From contig NC_049982.1 of assembly GCF_000003815.2 (NCBI RefSeq), positions 6,327,216 through 6,391,215 of the forward strand: 64,000 bases of DNA, written 5' to 3'. The notes below the pieces were generated by a model. The model did no database searches and was not told the origin of the DNA. It saw only the letters and a program-made list of their open reading frames with translations. Both the position numbers and the translations under genes were made by a program. How positions within the stretch are numbered: the stretch's first letter is position 1; each line of letters starts with the position of its first letter. Origin of the DNA: Branchiostoma floridae (Eukaryota; Chordata; Leptocardii; Amphioxiformes; Branchiostomatidae). Below, one piece after another: positions 34,301 through 47,300 of the stretch.

Positions 34301-37300
34301 TTTATTTTTGTGTCATATAGGACGCACTTGAAGTGACGCATTCTAAAGCAAATGATCTTTATCTGTTTGCCAACATCACGTTTGATGCTTATGATATGGT
34401 AGCATGATAAATATCAAATACGTCAAATAAATAAAACTTTCTGAAGTTATCATTTCTGGGTTTAAAAGCAAATGAAATTCTCCCCATCAATTACAGAAAG
34501 GCATACCATGGGCATCTTCAGGAAGCTGTTCATGATGTCCTTGACTGCTTTCTCTCTCTGTACCTCCATCTCCATCACCAGGGTAAGCTTTAGTCCACGC
34601 TTTTGAAATGAAATAATACAAGATACGAAGTGACTTCGGACTCAAGTTATTTTAGCGCCGCCACTTATACAAAAAAATGAAAATGATATATTAGAAAGGG
34701 CTATAATGAGTACATAATTGAATAAGTATATACATACATGTAAATACATAATGTATATACATGCGAACATATTGTTTGATAGACTGTCGTCAGTAGCACC
34801 GCATTCATTGTTTATTCATGTTATTATCGAAGTTATTTTTGTTTCTAAAAATTGAAAAAATCATCAAATTTCATAAATGAACATTCTGAATTGTCACCAA
34901 AAGATCGTAATGCTTACCGCTTACATGTCCCTTTTCCGGAGTTGTCTGTGGGGGCGCCTCACATTTGGGAACACTTGTTCCCTCCCCAGCGCCTCCCATG
35001 TGCCGGGGGTTTGGACCCCAGCCAAGTTTTTTGAGGGGTCGATTGCTGTACGCTGTCTGCCTACTAAGAGTGATTGACAGCGTGTGGTTAAGTTATGTCA
35101 ATACAGAACTCACCTTCGTCACGGTGTATGCTATGTCCACAAACACGACCCCTCCCTGTCCGAGTGGCGCCAGGACAATGTTGTCCACTCCTTCTTGGTT
35201 GTTGAACCACAGGGTGGACAGAATGGTGACATCGCAGCCGTTGTTGTCCTTGCTGCAAAACGAAGCATACAGTCTATAAAAGAATAGCGCACGTTAATTT
35301 TAAATAAGATACAGGAATGGTCTCAATAGTGAACACAGGATATGTGCAGTCTCTGAATAAGAGGATAGGTCTCCTGAGAATAAGTGTCTTAAGAAAATGG
35401 TTACATCACTTAATATTAGGTTATTTATCACCGTCTGTTACGTCGTGTTTGTTTGGCTAGTTCGAGGTCATATATTCGTAAAGCGACCTCTGAAAGGTGA
35501 TACGTGATACCGCTAGAACTATAGCATTTCCATGTTTACTGACCGTTCAAAGTACTACATTATATTACCGACAGATCTCGTCCATTTTGTTAATATAGCT
35601 GTAACTACCGACCCCCTCCCCCTCAAAAAAGTAAAACAGCATAGCATCCAGGTGAAACATGAAACGTGCGGCATGTTTTAAATCTAACGGTATGTTTATA
35701 GAGACTATATTTACTGGCGCAACAAAGGTAACGTTACACGAGCCTCTAGAAGGTACTCAAAAACTATAGATACTCTTGAATATGCACAATGATTTTATAT
35801 TGTAGTGGTACACGGTATATGAGAACATCACTATATTGGGTTAAGCATTCACATTTCGTACTTACTACCACAGAAACGGCACAAAATCGATGTTGTCTCC
35901 TTGTAGGTCAATGTCGCTGTTCTCTTCAGTGGGGACGAAGATTCGGAACAAGATTGACTGGATCTCACTGATTCTCCAAGATGAGCGGCTAGGAGTAAAT
36001 AGCGAGGTGTAATGGTCAGATGTAATATGCATTTGAAAACTAAGGTTTAGTTTGCTTGTGCCTTCAGCTACTCAGCAAAACATGACAAGACTCGAGGGAC
36101 AGACCATATTTCTACTTCATTTCTGACTAACAACAATATGTAAACATTGACGTTTGATTTTAAACGTAAAACATTCACTAGACATCACCCCCCCCCCTTT
36201 TCTCTTTCCCACACCCCCTCATTTCTCTTTCCATGTTCTACATGGCATGGTCTCACACAATGAAATATGAATGAACATTCGTACATTATACAAAGCAAAT
36301 AATAGAAGATACAAAAGACAAACTTACAGTGGATACTTGGGGGCACGTTTTTCCTCATCTTTACCGATGACCATGTCATCCAGACAGGCCCACCCCACGT
36401 CTATCTCCACACAAAACTGGCGGCGACCTGCATCCGCTGGTGGTTGTTGTTTCACAGGGATGACCATAGCCCTGTTCTCCCGCCTCGGGATGTAGAGATG
36501 TGGCATCGTCTTGCCCCGAAGCATCTGTATAGGGATATTGCATTTCGATGGAAAAAATGAATAACTTCATGCCGATGACGTGCAAGTGTTGTCATAGGTG
36601 TAACTGTGTTGAACATAGTGAATTTATCTATATGTTTATTCTTCTTCTTCTTTATTCACTAAAATCAACCTTACAGAGCTCTAGAGATTAATTCTTAGCA
36701 GAAGCACCTCTGAATGCCGTTGATCTTACAATGTGACTCAGAGTAAATTCTTACAACAACTAGACAACGCATGGCATACACAGTACATAGACAAATAAAA
36801 ACACTTAGGTACCAGTCATGAAGATACTGAAGTATCCTCGTGACACATTGCTCGATATTCTTTCAAATCCTTAGATATTCTTTCAATTTCTTTAAAACAC
36901 TGTTTCTAAGATCTCCAAAGTGAACACAATCCCTATAGCTACTTCTCATTGAGTCCATGAAACAAGATTGAGATGAGTCAGAGGTCAAGACTAAAGTGAC
37001 ATAATAAAGTAATAAAAATCAATTTTAGGAAATGAAGCAAGATTCTATAAACTAAAACGGTGAAAATGCTAATTACAAAATATGAAAGGAATAATGTTAA
37101 CAATTGAAATAAAGTAATCAGGACGTAAAGGCAGTTCATAAACAAACAAAAGATAAACAACTAGAACTCAACTCAAAAGAAAGAAGAGTGTTCAAATAAT
37201 GCAGTTGTGAATCATGTTTCTTTTCATTTCGTATCAAATGCCAAATATGAAATCATAAATAGAATAAATAACTCAATAAAGAGTCATATATCATATAGAT

Positions 37301-38648
37301 AACTAAACAGGAAACGATATTTACTTATTTAACTAAGTAACTGAAGTGAGAGATGTACATGTAAATTCTGAGGTACATATACTTAAAACATAAACTTGCT
37401 TGTTCAGATTACTATAATTAAGTGATGGGAGTGCTATCATCCTTCTGCGTCTTTACTCAATGTCTCATTTTGATCTTGAATACTGTATGACTTGTTGTAT
37501 CTATGTTGACAGCGAGTGCATTACAGGTCTTCATGCATATGTAGAGAAATGTTCTTGCAGACGCTATGGTTCCGGCTTTAGGTTTTAGATATCCTTCTCT
37601 CTGTTATGATCTGTTGTGGTGGTGAGCATTATCGATTGTTCTTAGCTTATTATATATACAGCCTGTCTATTCAATGGTCACGGTATTATAACATTACATG
37701 TATATCATACAACTACATGTAGTCTTTATGAGACAACGTTTCATCTATTGCAGAAACAGAAAGGCACCTGTTTCGTAGTATACATGTAGGAAACGCTATC
37801 GAAACAATTCAACATACAGGAAAGTCCCCCAGCAATATTTCAATATAGAATTGATGAAAAATTATATGATTAGTTTATCATATTAGTTAGTATTGCAGCC
37901 CCATGCCAAATGATTTTCATATACAATGGTTGTTGTTTATGACACAAAACCTGTCCTTTTTTGCCCTTCATAGTGTGTTTATAACGTGTGTTTTATTTTA
38001 GATTATTTCTAAATTCGATACTTCTTTTCTATCTAATCAAGTGAGTCCACATATAAAGGGATTTGAACACTAGGGTATGAGGAATTTGAGGGATTAATAG
38101 ATTAACATAGTCTACTTATAGCACATTTAGTGGCTAAACCGCCTAGCTAGACACAAGCTTCATGGCTGAATTGGGACTTTCTAGGCTTACAAATGGGTGT
38201 TGTTATTCACGTATTCAGAATAGGAGCGAAACTTGGCCACCTACGATTCCCCGTATTTCATTCGTTGTTTTTTTTTTCTCGGAAAAGAGCACCGAAACTC
38301 CTTTGTTCGTTGTAGACAGGTGTATTTTCAAGAGGGTTTACTAGTGTCATGCTCCTGGTCATGCTCGGTAAGCAAGCACTTCTATATACTGTTTCTTTTA
38401 GTCTGTAGGTAATCCTAAAGCTACATTTAGGAAGAATGTGTCACATAACCGAACCGCATAATTGTTAACTAGCAAAGTCCAGCACGGTACTCAATTGTAA
38501 CTGTGCCACACCGGCCGGCGCGGCCATCTTGTGTGAATCGCTTCACCCCCGCCTATGGAAACGACGCTTTCAAATGCCCAGAAATGAACCCAGTTACTGA
38601 ACAAAATTCCCTAAAAATGTTCTTTACCTGGTAATACATGTTGACCAT
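31353..38648 (-). CDS. TAZ-type zinc-finger-like protein with coiled coil (12 exons, N terminus tentative)
   Basis: Exons: about 38628..38648, 36328..36524, 35866..35988, 35114..35252, 34507..34599, 34029..34106, 33644..33820, 33375..33443, 32794..33024, 32481..32568, 32170..32246, 31353..31679. All phases agree, giving about 539 aa. The last exon has two Cys/His sets in TAZ order: HSSKC-x4-C-x2-C, then H-x3-C-x5-C-x4-C. TAZ fingers (known from CBP/p300) bind activation domains of transcription factors. The exon at 32794..33024 is a Gln/Glu-rich coiled coil (about residues 284-325). The N-terminal 190 residues (GWACLDDMVIG, WFNNQEGVDNIVLAPLG) match no family I know. The start is placed at a strong Kozak site (GACCATGG) because the frame is stopped 60 bases upstream. 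No bromodomain or HAT domain is seen, so it is not CBP/p300. Confidence 0.72.
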
Positions 38649-41375
38649 GGTCAGGTGGATTGTAAGACCCTTCTTTGTGTTTAGCACGGTCCAAAAAAAT
38701 AGCCCCGCAAATGTTTACGCCGCGTTATACGTGAAAATGAAAGTAAACCGTGGACAAAGAGGAAATACGTCATGACATACGTGTGTAATAGTCCCCGTTT
38801 CCGGGGATTTATTTGGCTGATAATGTGTGCTATTTTCTGATTGCTATGGGTTTTCTGGTGGCTACTGTGGTTTGGTGTACAACCTAGAACAATAGTCATT
38901 ATAGAAAATCCCTAGAAATACACGAAGACACGATATGCAAAATAAAAACGCCAAACAGAAGGCCTGTTACGGAGGCTATTAGCGTCGTGGTTTTCCCCTA
39001 ACAGTAACACTTAACAGCGTTATGACCCCCCTCCCCTTTACCGATGGTCGTACTTAAAGTTAAATCCTTTCTCAAATCATCATCCGGTCGTGCTGGTTGC
39101 ACGCATTTTACAATGTTGTTGATAATATCAAGGTATCATGCGCGAAGTTAATTAAAGGGTTGTTCTATACTAAAAAGTGATCTATAGCTGGGAGGTAATG
39201 TTGTATAGTGCACTTTCCACAAGACGGCGATTACTGAGCGACCCTACAGCGACCAAAATTAGATTTGACAAAATTGGTAGGTGATACAAAATTCAGAAAC
39301 AACAAATACTGTGATAAAGAAAAAAAATTCGTTATTTGTCTATGAAATCTGTCGAGCAATCCGTCAATCTGTTGGTCGCTCAGTAGCCCCAGCCTTTGGT
39401 GATGAGGGCCCGAGGTTGTTACGATAGCGATACTCAAAGCCAACAAATCGGACTGTTGTGGTCGTCTTTGCTGTACGTGGTTTCCCACACCGATCGCCTT
39501 GACACATATTTGCAAACAATCACAACGTACTGGAAGTGTATGGTTACAATCTAAACACAACAGCACCTAACTGTCGCTGGGTATAGGTATATTATGTAAT
39601 TAAGTACGTTAACAATGCTCGCAAGTGACCCGTCAACTCAAGGGGTCGCTCGCCCAGGTTATTTAGGGTCATCGACTCTATTCAAATGTCATCACGTGTT
39701 TGCAGTGTTTATACATGTACTTGCATTTTTGTTGACTTCGTCACGCTTTCAAAATAAACGTTACAGAGAGGCGTTAACACTTAAGGGTTGCAGTCTTTAT
39801 TTGAGGCCTAAGTAGGAGCAATTTTACCTCAGCTATACATGTAGCTGGGTTCCCTTTTTGTTTTGTTTTTTGTAACCCTTTTATTTGGGGAAAATATCAA
39901 ATGTAGCAGCTAGTATGCATTTCCTCTTTGGGGTAGTGGGTTCAGTTAGCTGTGGTATAGTCTTATTGTTGTGTTCATACATGTGTCACTGATTCACAGT
40001 TGACACATGGATTGTTGTCATTGTCGTTTCCAAAAATTTTCATATCAAGATAAACAAATTTTTGCTACTCCATGCATATGCCTACCTTTCTCTGTGCCTC
40101 CTTCACTCAAAACACATTGATGTTTCTGTCGACGTAAGAACCCATGTTGCCTATTCCCCTCATAGTTTGGTGCTAGCCATTAAGCCTATCTCGTACTACA
40201 TCCCCTCAGATTGTCTGTTTTACCACCACTCGTCCCATCATCACAGTCCTACTCAAAAAGGAGAAGTTCTAAAATCATGCAGATTATCTTTGAAAATATT
40301 TACCTACTGTATTTGTCCCATTTCACAAATTTGCACTCCACTTTGAATGGGCCAAAGTGCGCTCTGTCCATTTATCTATGCCGTATAGTATAACGCCATG
40401 TGGGTAGTTTTGGTATATAGACGAGTTGAATGTTGTTAATTCGTTGTTAAGGCGTCTGTTACAACATATGTGTGGTAACTGGTAAATGTACAATTTCTTG
40501 CACTTGCCAAAAGATTCATATCAAGAAAAAAGACTTAAACTTAGAGTATTGATTGTATGTGTAATTTATTGCCTTTCCCGCCAGCGTACCAAAGCATTTA
40601 CACACAATTGCATAACCATCATTAGTTGTGCACTATAGATGTTACCTTGACTGAACTGATTGTCTATCGACGCAAAAATTGCTCCTGAAGTGAACGAAGT
40701 TTTTCTTGTCAAATTCTTATCATGCAGTTATTTGTTTTTTCCCTAAATCTAGATGGCATCTCTGGTATCTTGGGTACTCGTGTACAATCGCTGTCTTTCT
40801 GTTGTCGGCGTCATTACCTGAAAGTAATAAAAGAGCTACTGTTAGTTTTTACATCATTTATTTTGCGCGTGCTGACAGTGACATTGCCCAAAGTATCCGG
40901 GCCTGTGGTGACAAATATCGTCCCTAAGGCCTATAAAAAAATAAAAATATCAAATGAATGTAGTCCCTTATTGTATAGGTTTGCCCCTCTGAGCTAAGTA
41001 CGTACACAGCGCGCAAAGACAAAACATAACGTTACATATACATGTAAAAGTATCATGGATTTAGTCGAGCACAAGTTCGGCTTCTTCTAGCTTCTTGGTA
41101 ATGTAGGATGGTATGGGTTTAGTACTAAACAGTTAGTTTTGAATTTCAAAACACATGAGGAGAAGCCACGCTGATGAAGCAAAACGCAGGTAGGCGACAG
41201 TGAAAAAGAAAGTCGTTGAAAATTTGCTCTGTGTATACCTTTGTGTTTAACATTGTACTATGACTACTACCAACACAGATAAGCTTCCATGATAAAAACC
41301 CATAAACTCACGCTCAAACTCACAGATACTCACATTCACAGATATCCCAACGGCCCAGTCGGCCAGACGGAGCCC
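38649..41375. other. Intergenic between the TAZ-like gene and chitinase 1
   Basis: No coding exon seen. The GC-rich stretch 38505..38545 (GCCGGCGCGGCCATCTTG) lies inside or near the possible 5' end of the TAZ-like gene as read leftwards. One MITE is at 39232..39385. Confidence 0.5.
39232..39385. mobile_element. MITE family M4
   Basis: The ends TACTGAGCGACC and GGTCGCTCAGTA are inverted. The 154-bp interior is AT-rich and non-coding. A degenerate relative is at 29753..29910. Confidence 0.7.
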
Positions 41376-44300
41376 TCAGGCACACTGGACGTTGCTGGCC
41401 CAGTCGCAGTTCTGCCCGTTCCACATCGTTCCAGACGGGCACGTGTTGTGGTAGGTGAACCCGCCCGCGCACTGGTAGTAGCTGGCACAGTCCTCCGGGT
41501 CAGAGTAGTACCCGTCCGCACGGTTAGCGCAGAACCCGGTACCGGTACCGCCTGTGCCACCTGAAAATACACGTGAAAAGTAAACTATTACACTGGTCTG
41601 TTCAGTTGTCTCTCTGCCCCATTTATTGGTTTCTGTCTATCTAATATCTATCTATGTATGTATCTATCTATCTATCTAGTCTCTATTAGTCTATCTATCC
41701 ATCTATCTAGTATCTATCTATCTATCTAGTATAATGTGTGTCTTCAGGAGCTCTATCTAATACCTTTACATCTGAAGAACATACATACCACCTGTACCTT
41801 CGCCACTTCCGCCTCAAAATACACGTGGAAAATAAACGATTACACTGGTCTGTTCAGTTGTCTCTCTGTCTAACTTATCTATCTTCCTGTCTATGTATAT
41901 ATATGCATGTATGTATGCATCTGTATCTGTATCTATATAGCTGGTATAACCACCGTTCGGCGTAACACACCAGCTTCGCAGGCACGCGGTGCGGCAGCAG
42001 CTAGTTATATTACACCGAACGACCCGTAGCTTTTGCACATCTATCTGCAAGCGTTCTTTAAAACTACCCAGAGAAGATGCCGTATGTATGTATGTACTAC
42101 TATATATCTATCTGTTCGTTCGTTCGTTCGTCCATCGGGAGTCGATGAAGACCTTGATTTCAAATATCTATCTACGTATCTATGTATATACATTATCTAA
42201 TATCTGTCTAGTATCCATCTATCTAGTGTCTATCTTCAGTAACTCTTTAAAGCATCTAACTGATATCTAAAAATCTAACGTTAGACTAAAATGTCGATCT
42301 ATCTACCTAATTATCTAATTAAGCTTTAGCTGGAGGATTTTTCTAGCTTACGTACAAAGAATAAATTGAGGTGAACGTACAAGGGCAAAAACAAACAGAA
42401 AACTAATCACGAACATCTTCATGTATCTATCTATCTATGTAAAGCAGCTATCTGTCTATATATCTAAAAACTCCAAAGTTCCTAACCTGACGGTGCTTGA
42501 GTCGGCTCCACGGGGACTACTCCCCCTTCGGGTGTGGCCTCGGGGACAACCTCTCCGGGGTTGTAGGACGGCCGCGGCGGGAGGGTGGGCACTACCCCGC
42601 CGAGCAGTAGCCGGTTCATCTCCTTCAGCAGCGGGTAGCGGCCCGAGCCGCAGCTGTTGCCGCTGAAGTCGTCTAGGTCCAGCGCCCACACCATGAACCC
42701 GCCCAGTCCCTTCTCCTTCAAGAAGGCAATCTACAGCCAGGTAGAACCGAGAAGTAAGTTAACGCTCTTACGTTGTTTGGACATTATATATATTCTGCCC
42801 TTACTGTTGGTGGCAAGTTTGTGATTAACAACATCAACTTTGCGCAACAAAATTAAGAAATTCATCAATGAAAGAAATTCAGTCACTCATTTCAATGTTA
42901 GCATTAACACTATGTGACAAGGTCTATTGACAACAAGAGCCAAACGCAAGTAGAATTTTAGACCCAGATGGAATCAACTTATCTGTATCCCAAATGCCTT
43001 ATATGATGTAAAGGTTTGGATTTCAGTCACATTTCCAAACCGGGGACAGGCCGAGCTCTTTGTAGAAACGAAAAATAGAACATTGCTGACATGTTGTACA
43101 AGACTATGATATTGCCTATTTTCGACTATTGTGACACTGTCTGGGGAACCTGTGGGGCCACCAAACAACGGCAACTACAAATACTACAAAACAGAGCGGC
43201 AAGGGTGGTGCTACAACGTAGGCAACGGGACATCAGCACTGTGAACCTCCACCAAACTCTCAACTGGAAATACCTGGCTGATAGGAGATTTGAGCACACG
43301 TGCATTATGGTTTTCAAATGTCTGACAGGCTTGGCACCAACATACCTATCCGACACATTTCAGCACAACTCTCGTATCCATACTTACAACACTAGGCAGA
43401 CCACTAAACTACACCCACCAAGCTACACCACCACATGTGGACAAAAACATTTGCATACACTGGCACTAGCCAGTACAACAAACTAGCAGATAACATAAGA
43501 AACATCACAACACTAAAAGGCTTTAAAACAGCTCTGAAGAACATATGTATATCTGACCTCAAGTAATATTGGAACTTAGTATGGAAAAGCACCTTTTGTC
43601 TCTGATGTGCCTTACTGTTCTTTTAATTTTTTTGTTTGTTCAATCTTTACATATGATCTACTATCCATACTTTGTAAATTTCAGTATCATTAATTTTCGT
43701 TTTACACATGATTTTATATATGATTTGACCTCTGACCTCCACCCCATCTCTTGACATATTGATTTTGACTTTGGAACGTTTTCGACATGAGTATGGACAC
43801 TGATTATGTTTTGACGCACCGGTTTTATGTTTTCTGTACTGTATGTTGTCCCTGGGTGTTCAAAGTTTGACTGATTGTTACCAAGTTTTTGTCCTGTATT
43901 TATTATTTATATGTATGTTTGATGGGCCCCCTTGGAAATCAACTATGCACTGTTGTAGGGGCTACCCATCTGTTTCAAGATGAAATAAATTTAAAAAAAA
44001 ATAAAAAATAAAAAATAAACTGTATACGTACAAATATACACAAAAAAATTCTCACGACTATGTTCTTTATGTCTTGCGTAGTTTGGTGTCTCCTATATAC
44101 TAGTATATCATCCTTTTCGTTCCCGAAAGTTGCCCGGTCTGGCCCCGGTTCTGAAATGTGACGTATGGGCCCCGACTTGGAAATGTGACGTGTATTAGGG
44201 ATTAGTGGGATTTTTTTGATTGACAAAACACCTCTGTACGGACTCATGTCAGAACACCCATCATCGATCATCGAAGATCATGTCAGAACACCCATCTTCC

Positions 44301-47300
44301 CAACAAACGCTCACCTTGTACTGGATGCTCTCGTGATCGTCGTACCCCACCCACTGGTCGCTCCAGGTGGCGTACGGAGCCAGGTGTTCACTGTCGAACA
44401 CACGTGTGGCACCTGCCGCCAGCTTCTCACAGATCTGGGGGGAAGGACAAGGATGGAGAAAGGTACAACAGTGATAAATGAAATGCAGTGTGTACATCGT
44501 TTTCATCACAGGAATACCTGGAATATTGCTAAACCCGCTTATACTACCTTACCGCTATTAATGATAATGCACTCGCCGCGCTGTCTCTGCGACCTAAAAT
44601 TGACAGATTGCTCAACAAATTGTAAATTGCCGCCGGCTGGACTGCAATTAATCCACAACAGATTAGGTGAAGCTGAGACAAGAAAGGCGATAATGTTTTC
44701 TCTGCAGACCTTTGTCAAGCTACTCGCCCACAATACCATACCATAAAGCTCGCTATTGTATTGTTCGTGAGTAAAAATAATGGGGGCCAACCAATCTGAT
44801 TGGTTTAACAGAAGAAAGGAGAACACACCAGCAAAAACAATGATTTCCGTTCCCTACATAACATAACTATTAGTAGCTTTCAGTACATTTGACCATTTGA
44901 CATCTAACGCTGTAGCAGCCTGACCAAAATCGTGCTCCTAGCGGCCGGCCCTACAGTTGCCGCCACCAAGAGGGGGTCATTAACCCCGTCCAGCGAGAGA
45001 TTGTGTAAACACAGGCTAACGTTAGAGTACCTCGTAGTACGACAGGAATCCGCCCTCCCGCGTGTATGTGCCGGCCGTGGCAGCGCCCCGCACGGGCGCC
45101 CGGAGACCGTTCTCCGCAGGGTTGGCCAGCTGGAAGGCCCGCCCGTACGTGCCGATCCCCAGGATCAGCTTGGAGGGCGGCGCTCCTCCCGCAAGCCACA
45201 TGTTGATAGCCGCTTCCTAGAGGATACAAGAAAAGTTTTCATTACCTAGACCATTGCATGTTGTATTCTTCTTGCTCAGTTTATAACTTTGGCAACAGGA
45301 AAAGTTTTTCCAATTCTGCTTTAACCTTTTGACTATATCTATCAATTATTCTGCCAGCAGGTACTTCTTCAATAAATCTAACACAACCATTAAACAAATG
45401 CGGTACCATACAACAGGTAAACATTGTTGCTGTAATTAATAAACAGAACATTGGCAAATAAAGCGTTGTTTGTGTTGAAATATTATCTAAATTCTGACAA
45501 AAGCAAATATGCATGCTGAAAAACAACCTATGTATACCCTTTGCCGAATATGCGAGCTGTTGCGTGTAATAATGTCCTTGGTGTATGTAACGTTTTACCT
45601 GGTTGAGCAGGGCTTGATCACCGCTTTCGGACGCGGATGGATACAGAGGGCTGTTCAACCCGGTGAACTCCTCCCAGGCGCCGTGTAGATCGTACGACAT
45701 CACGTTGATGAAGTCATAGTATCTGTAGGGGAAAAATGATGATTACTAGAAAAATTTAAAATTTTTATGCAGTTCTATTGGCTAATTCTTATAAAACTGC
45801 ACTTTTGCAGGTGCGTGCGCACATGTGTGTGTATGCTGGAAAAATAATCATTAAAACTGTAAGGGCATCATTATTTATAGTACAATACAAGCTTTATTGA
45901 CATGACAAAAAAGTTAAGTGGCTTTTGTATGGTCAACTATATATATAAACAATAGATAAAGAATAATACAGAGTAGATCTTAAAAGTCTACTAATATGAA
46001 AATGTAAGGTTAGTTAAAGTCTGCTTATAAAATGCAGCAGATAAAAGAAGAAAAACAAAGCCTTACTGCGAGATGGCGGCGATTTCGTACGCAGTCTCGA
46101 TAGTGGACGCCCCAGCAGCCACCGCGGTGGTCAGTAGCAGCGGCTCCCGCCCAGTCTCAGCCGCTTCTCTGTCGAAAGCTTCCTTCAACTCCTGGAGAGT
46201 AGAAACAAACAGTGCTTAGGAAAGTTTAAAAGAAACGGATTTTCTTTGATTTGCCACCATTCCAGTTTTTCCTCCATTCTAATTATCACCCCACCTTCAT
46301 CTACCCGTAAAAATTTCCTTTCCTTCACGTTGTGTGAAAAGTAAATTTATGACACAAAGATTTGCAGCAAGTCAGCTTTCTTACATCTCCATCAACCTCC
46401 CCACCCAAAATCTTTCACTTCCCATCGACCATGATAATTCTTAATATCATGATTTGTCTTTTATTCTTTCTCACACTAAATGGTGTAGGTACAGTAAAGG
46501 TAATCCCATAATCCGCAGGGGTAAATCAATATAGGGTATCATTCAGCGTGTATCGGGCGCGTTTTTGTAAGGCACAGTCCAGATAACTCAGCTGCCATGA
46601 CGTAGAGTATGTGGAGAAGGACAAACTCAAGCCAACCGTTCACACTTATGCCACATCTTCAGAAAAGACGCTGGAGCCGCATGTTACTTGTCTATTTGGC
46701 CAATTTCTGCTATTTTTCCAGCTTTCTATGGTGACTGGTAGAGGCTAATGTCCTACCCTTGTGAGGAGGGTGAACCTCTGCTTGTCCTCCGGCCGTGAGC
46801 CGTCCCTGTTGGCGGGGTACTCCCAGTCCAGGTCCAGCCCGTCGAAGTTGCGCTCCCGCAGGAAGGTGATGCTGGTGCTGACGAACTCCGCCCGGCCGCC
46901 CGCCGTGCTCACCATGTTGGAGAACGGGCCGGACCCAAAGTTCCAGCCGCCCACGGCCAGCAGAGTCTTCAGGCTCGGGTTGGTCAGCTGGGGAAGGGGA
47001 AAGAAGACGAAATTTGGAATTCTTCTGTTGAAACATAAATTTTAGATTCCATTGCCGACCTACAAAAATGCCTCCATTTAGGAATATGGAGCATAAGAAT
47101 ATTAAGATTGGAGAGTGTAGTCTTGTACACGTACGGTACTAATTTTACTATCAAGCAACCACATAAGAACATAGAGTCTCATTTCCAAACTGTGCAACGA
47201 GGAATGAAAGTGTATATCACGAAATGTACACAAATTATGCCAATCACTATTCTGCACGTTCTATGAGTTTTAGCGTAAACTTCAAAATCATACTCGTTAC

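Noticed and set aside
34925-35045. Extra exon in the TAZ-like gene (GC-rich stretch with donor CAT|GTAAGC)
   Set aside because: From the best acceptor (GTACAG) it would shift phase and hit a stop. The neighbouring exons join in frame without it. A shorter version from a weak acceptor remains possible.
44216-44746. Plus-strand open frame of 176 codons
   Set aside because: It runs antisense through chitinase 1 exon 7 and into intron, with no recognisable domain.
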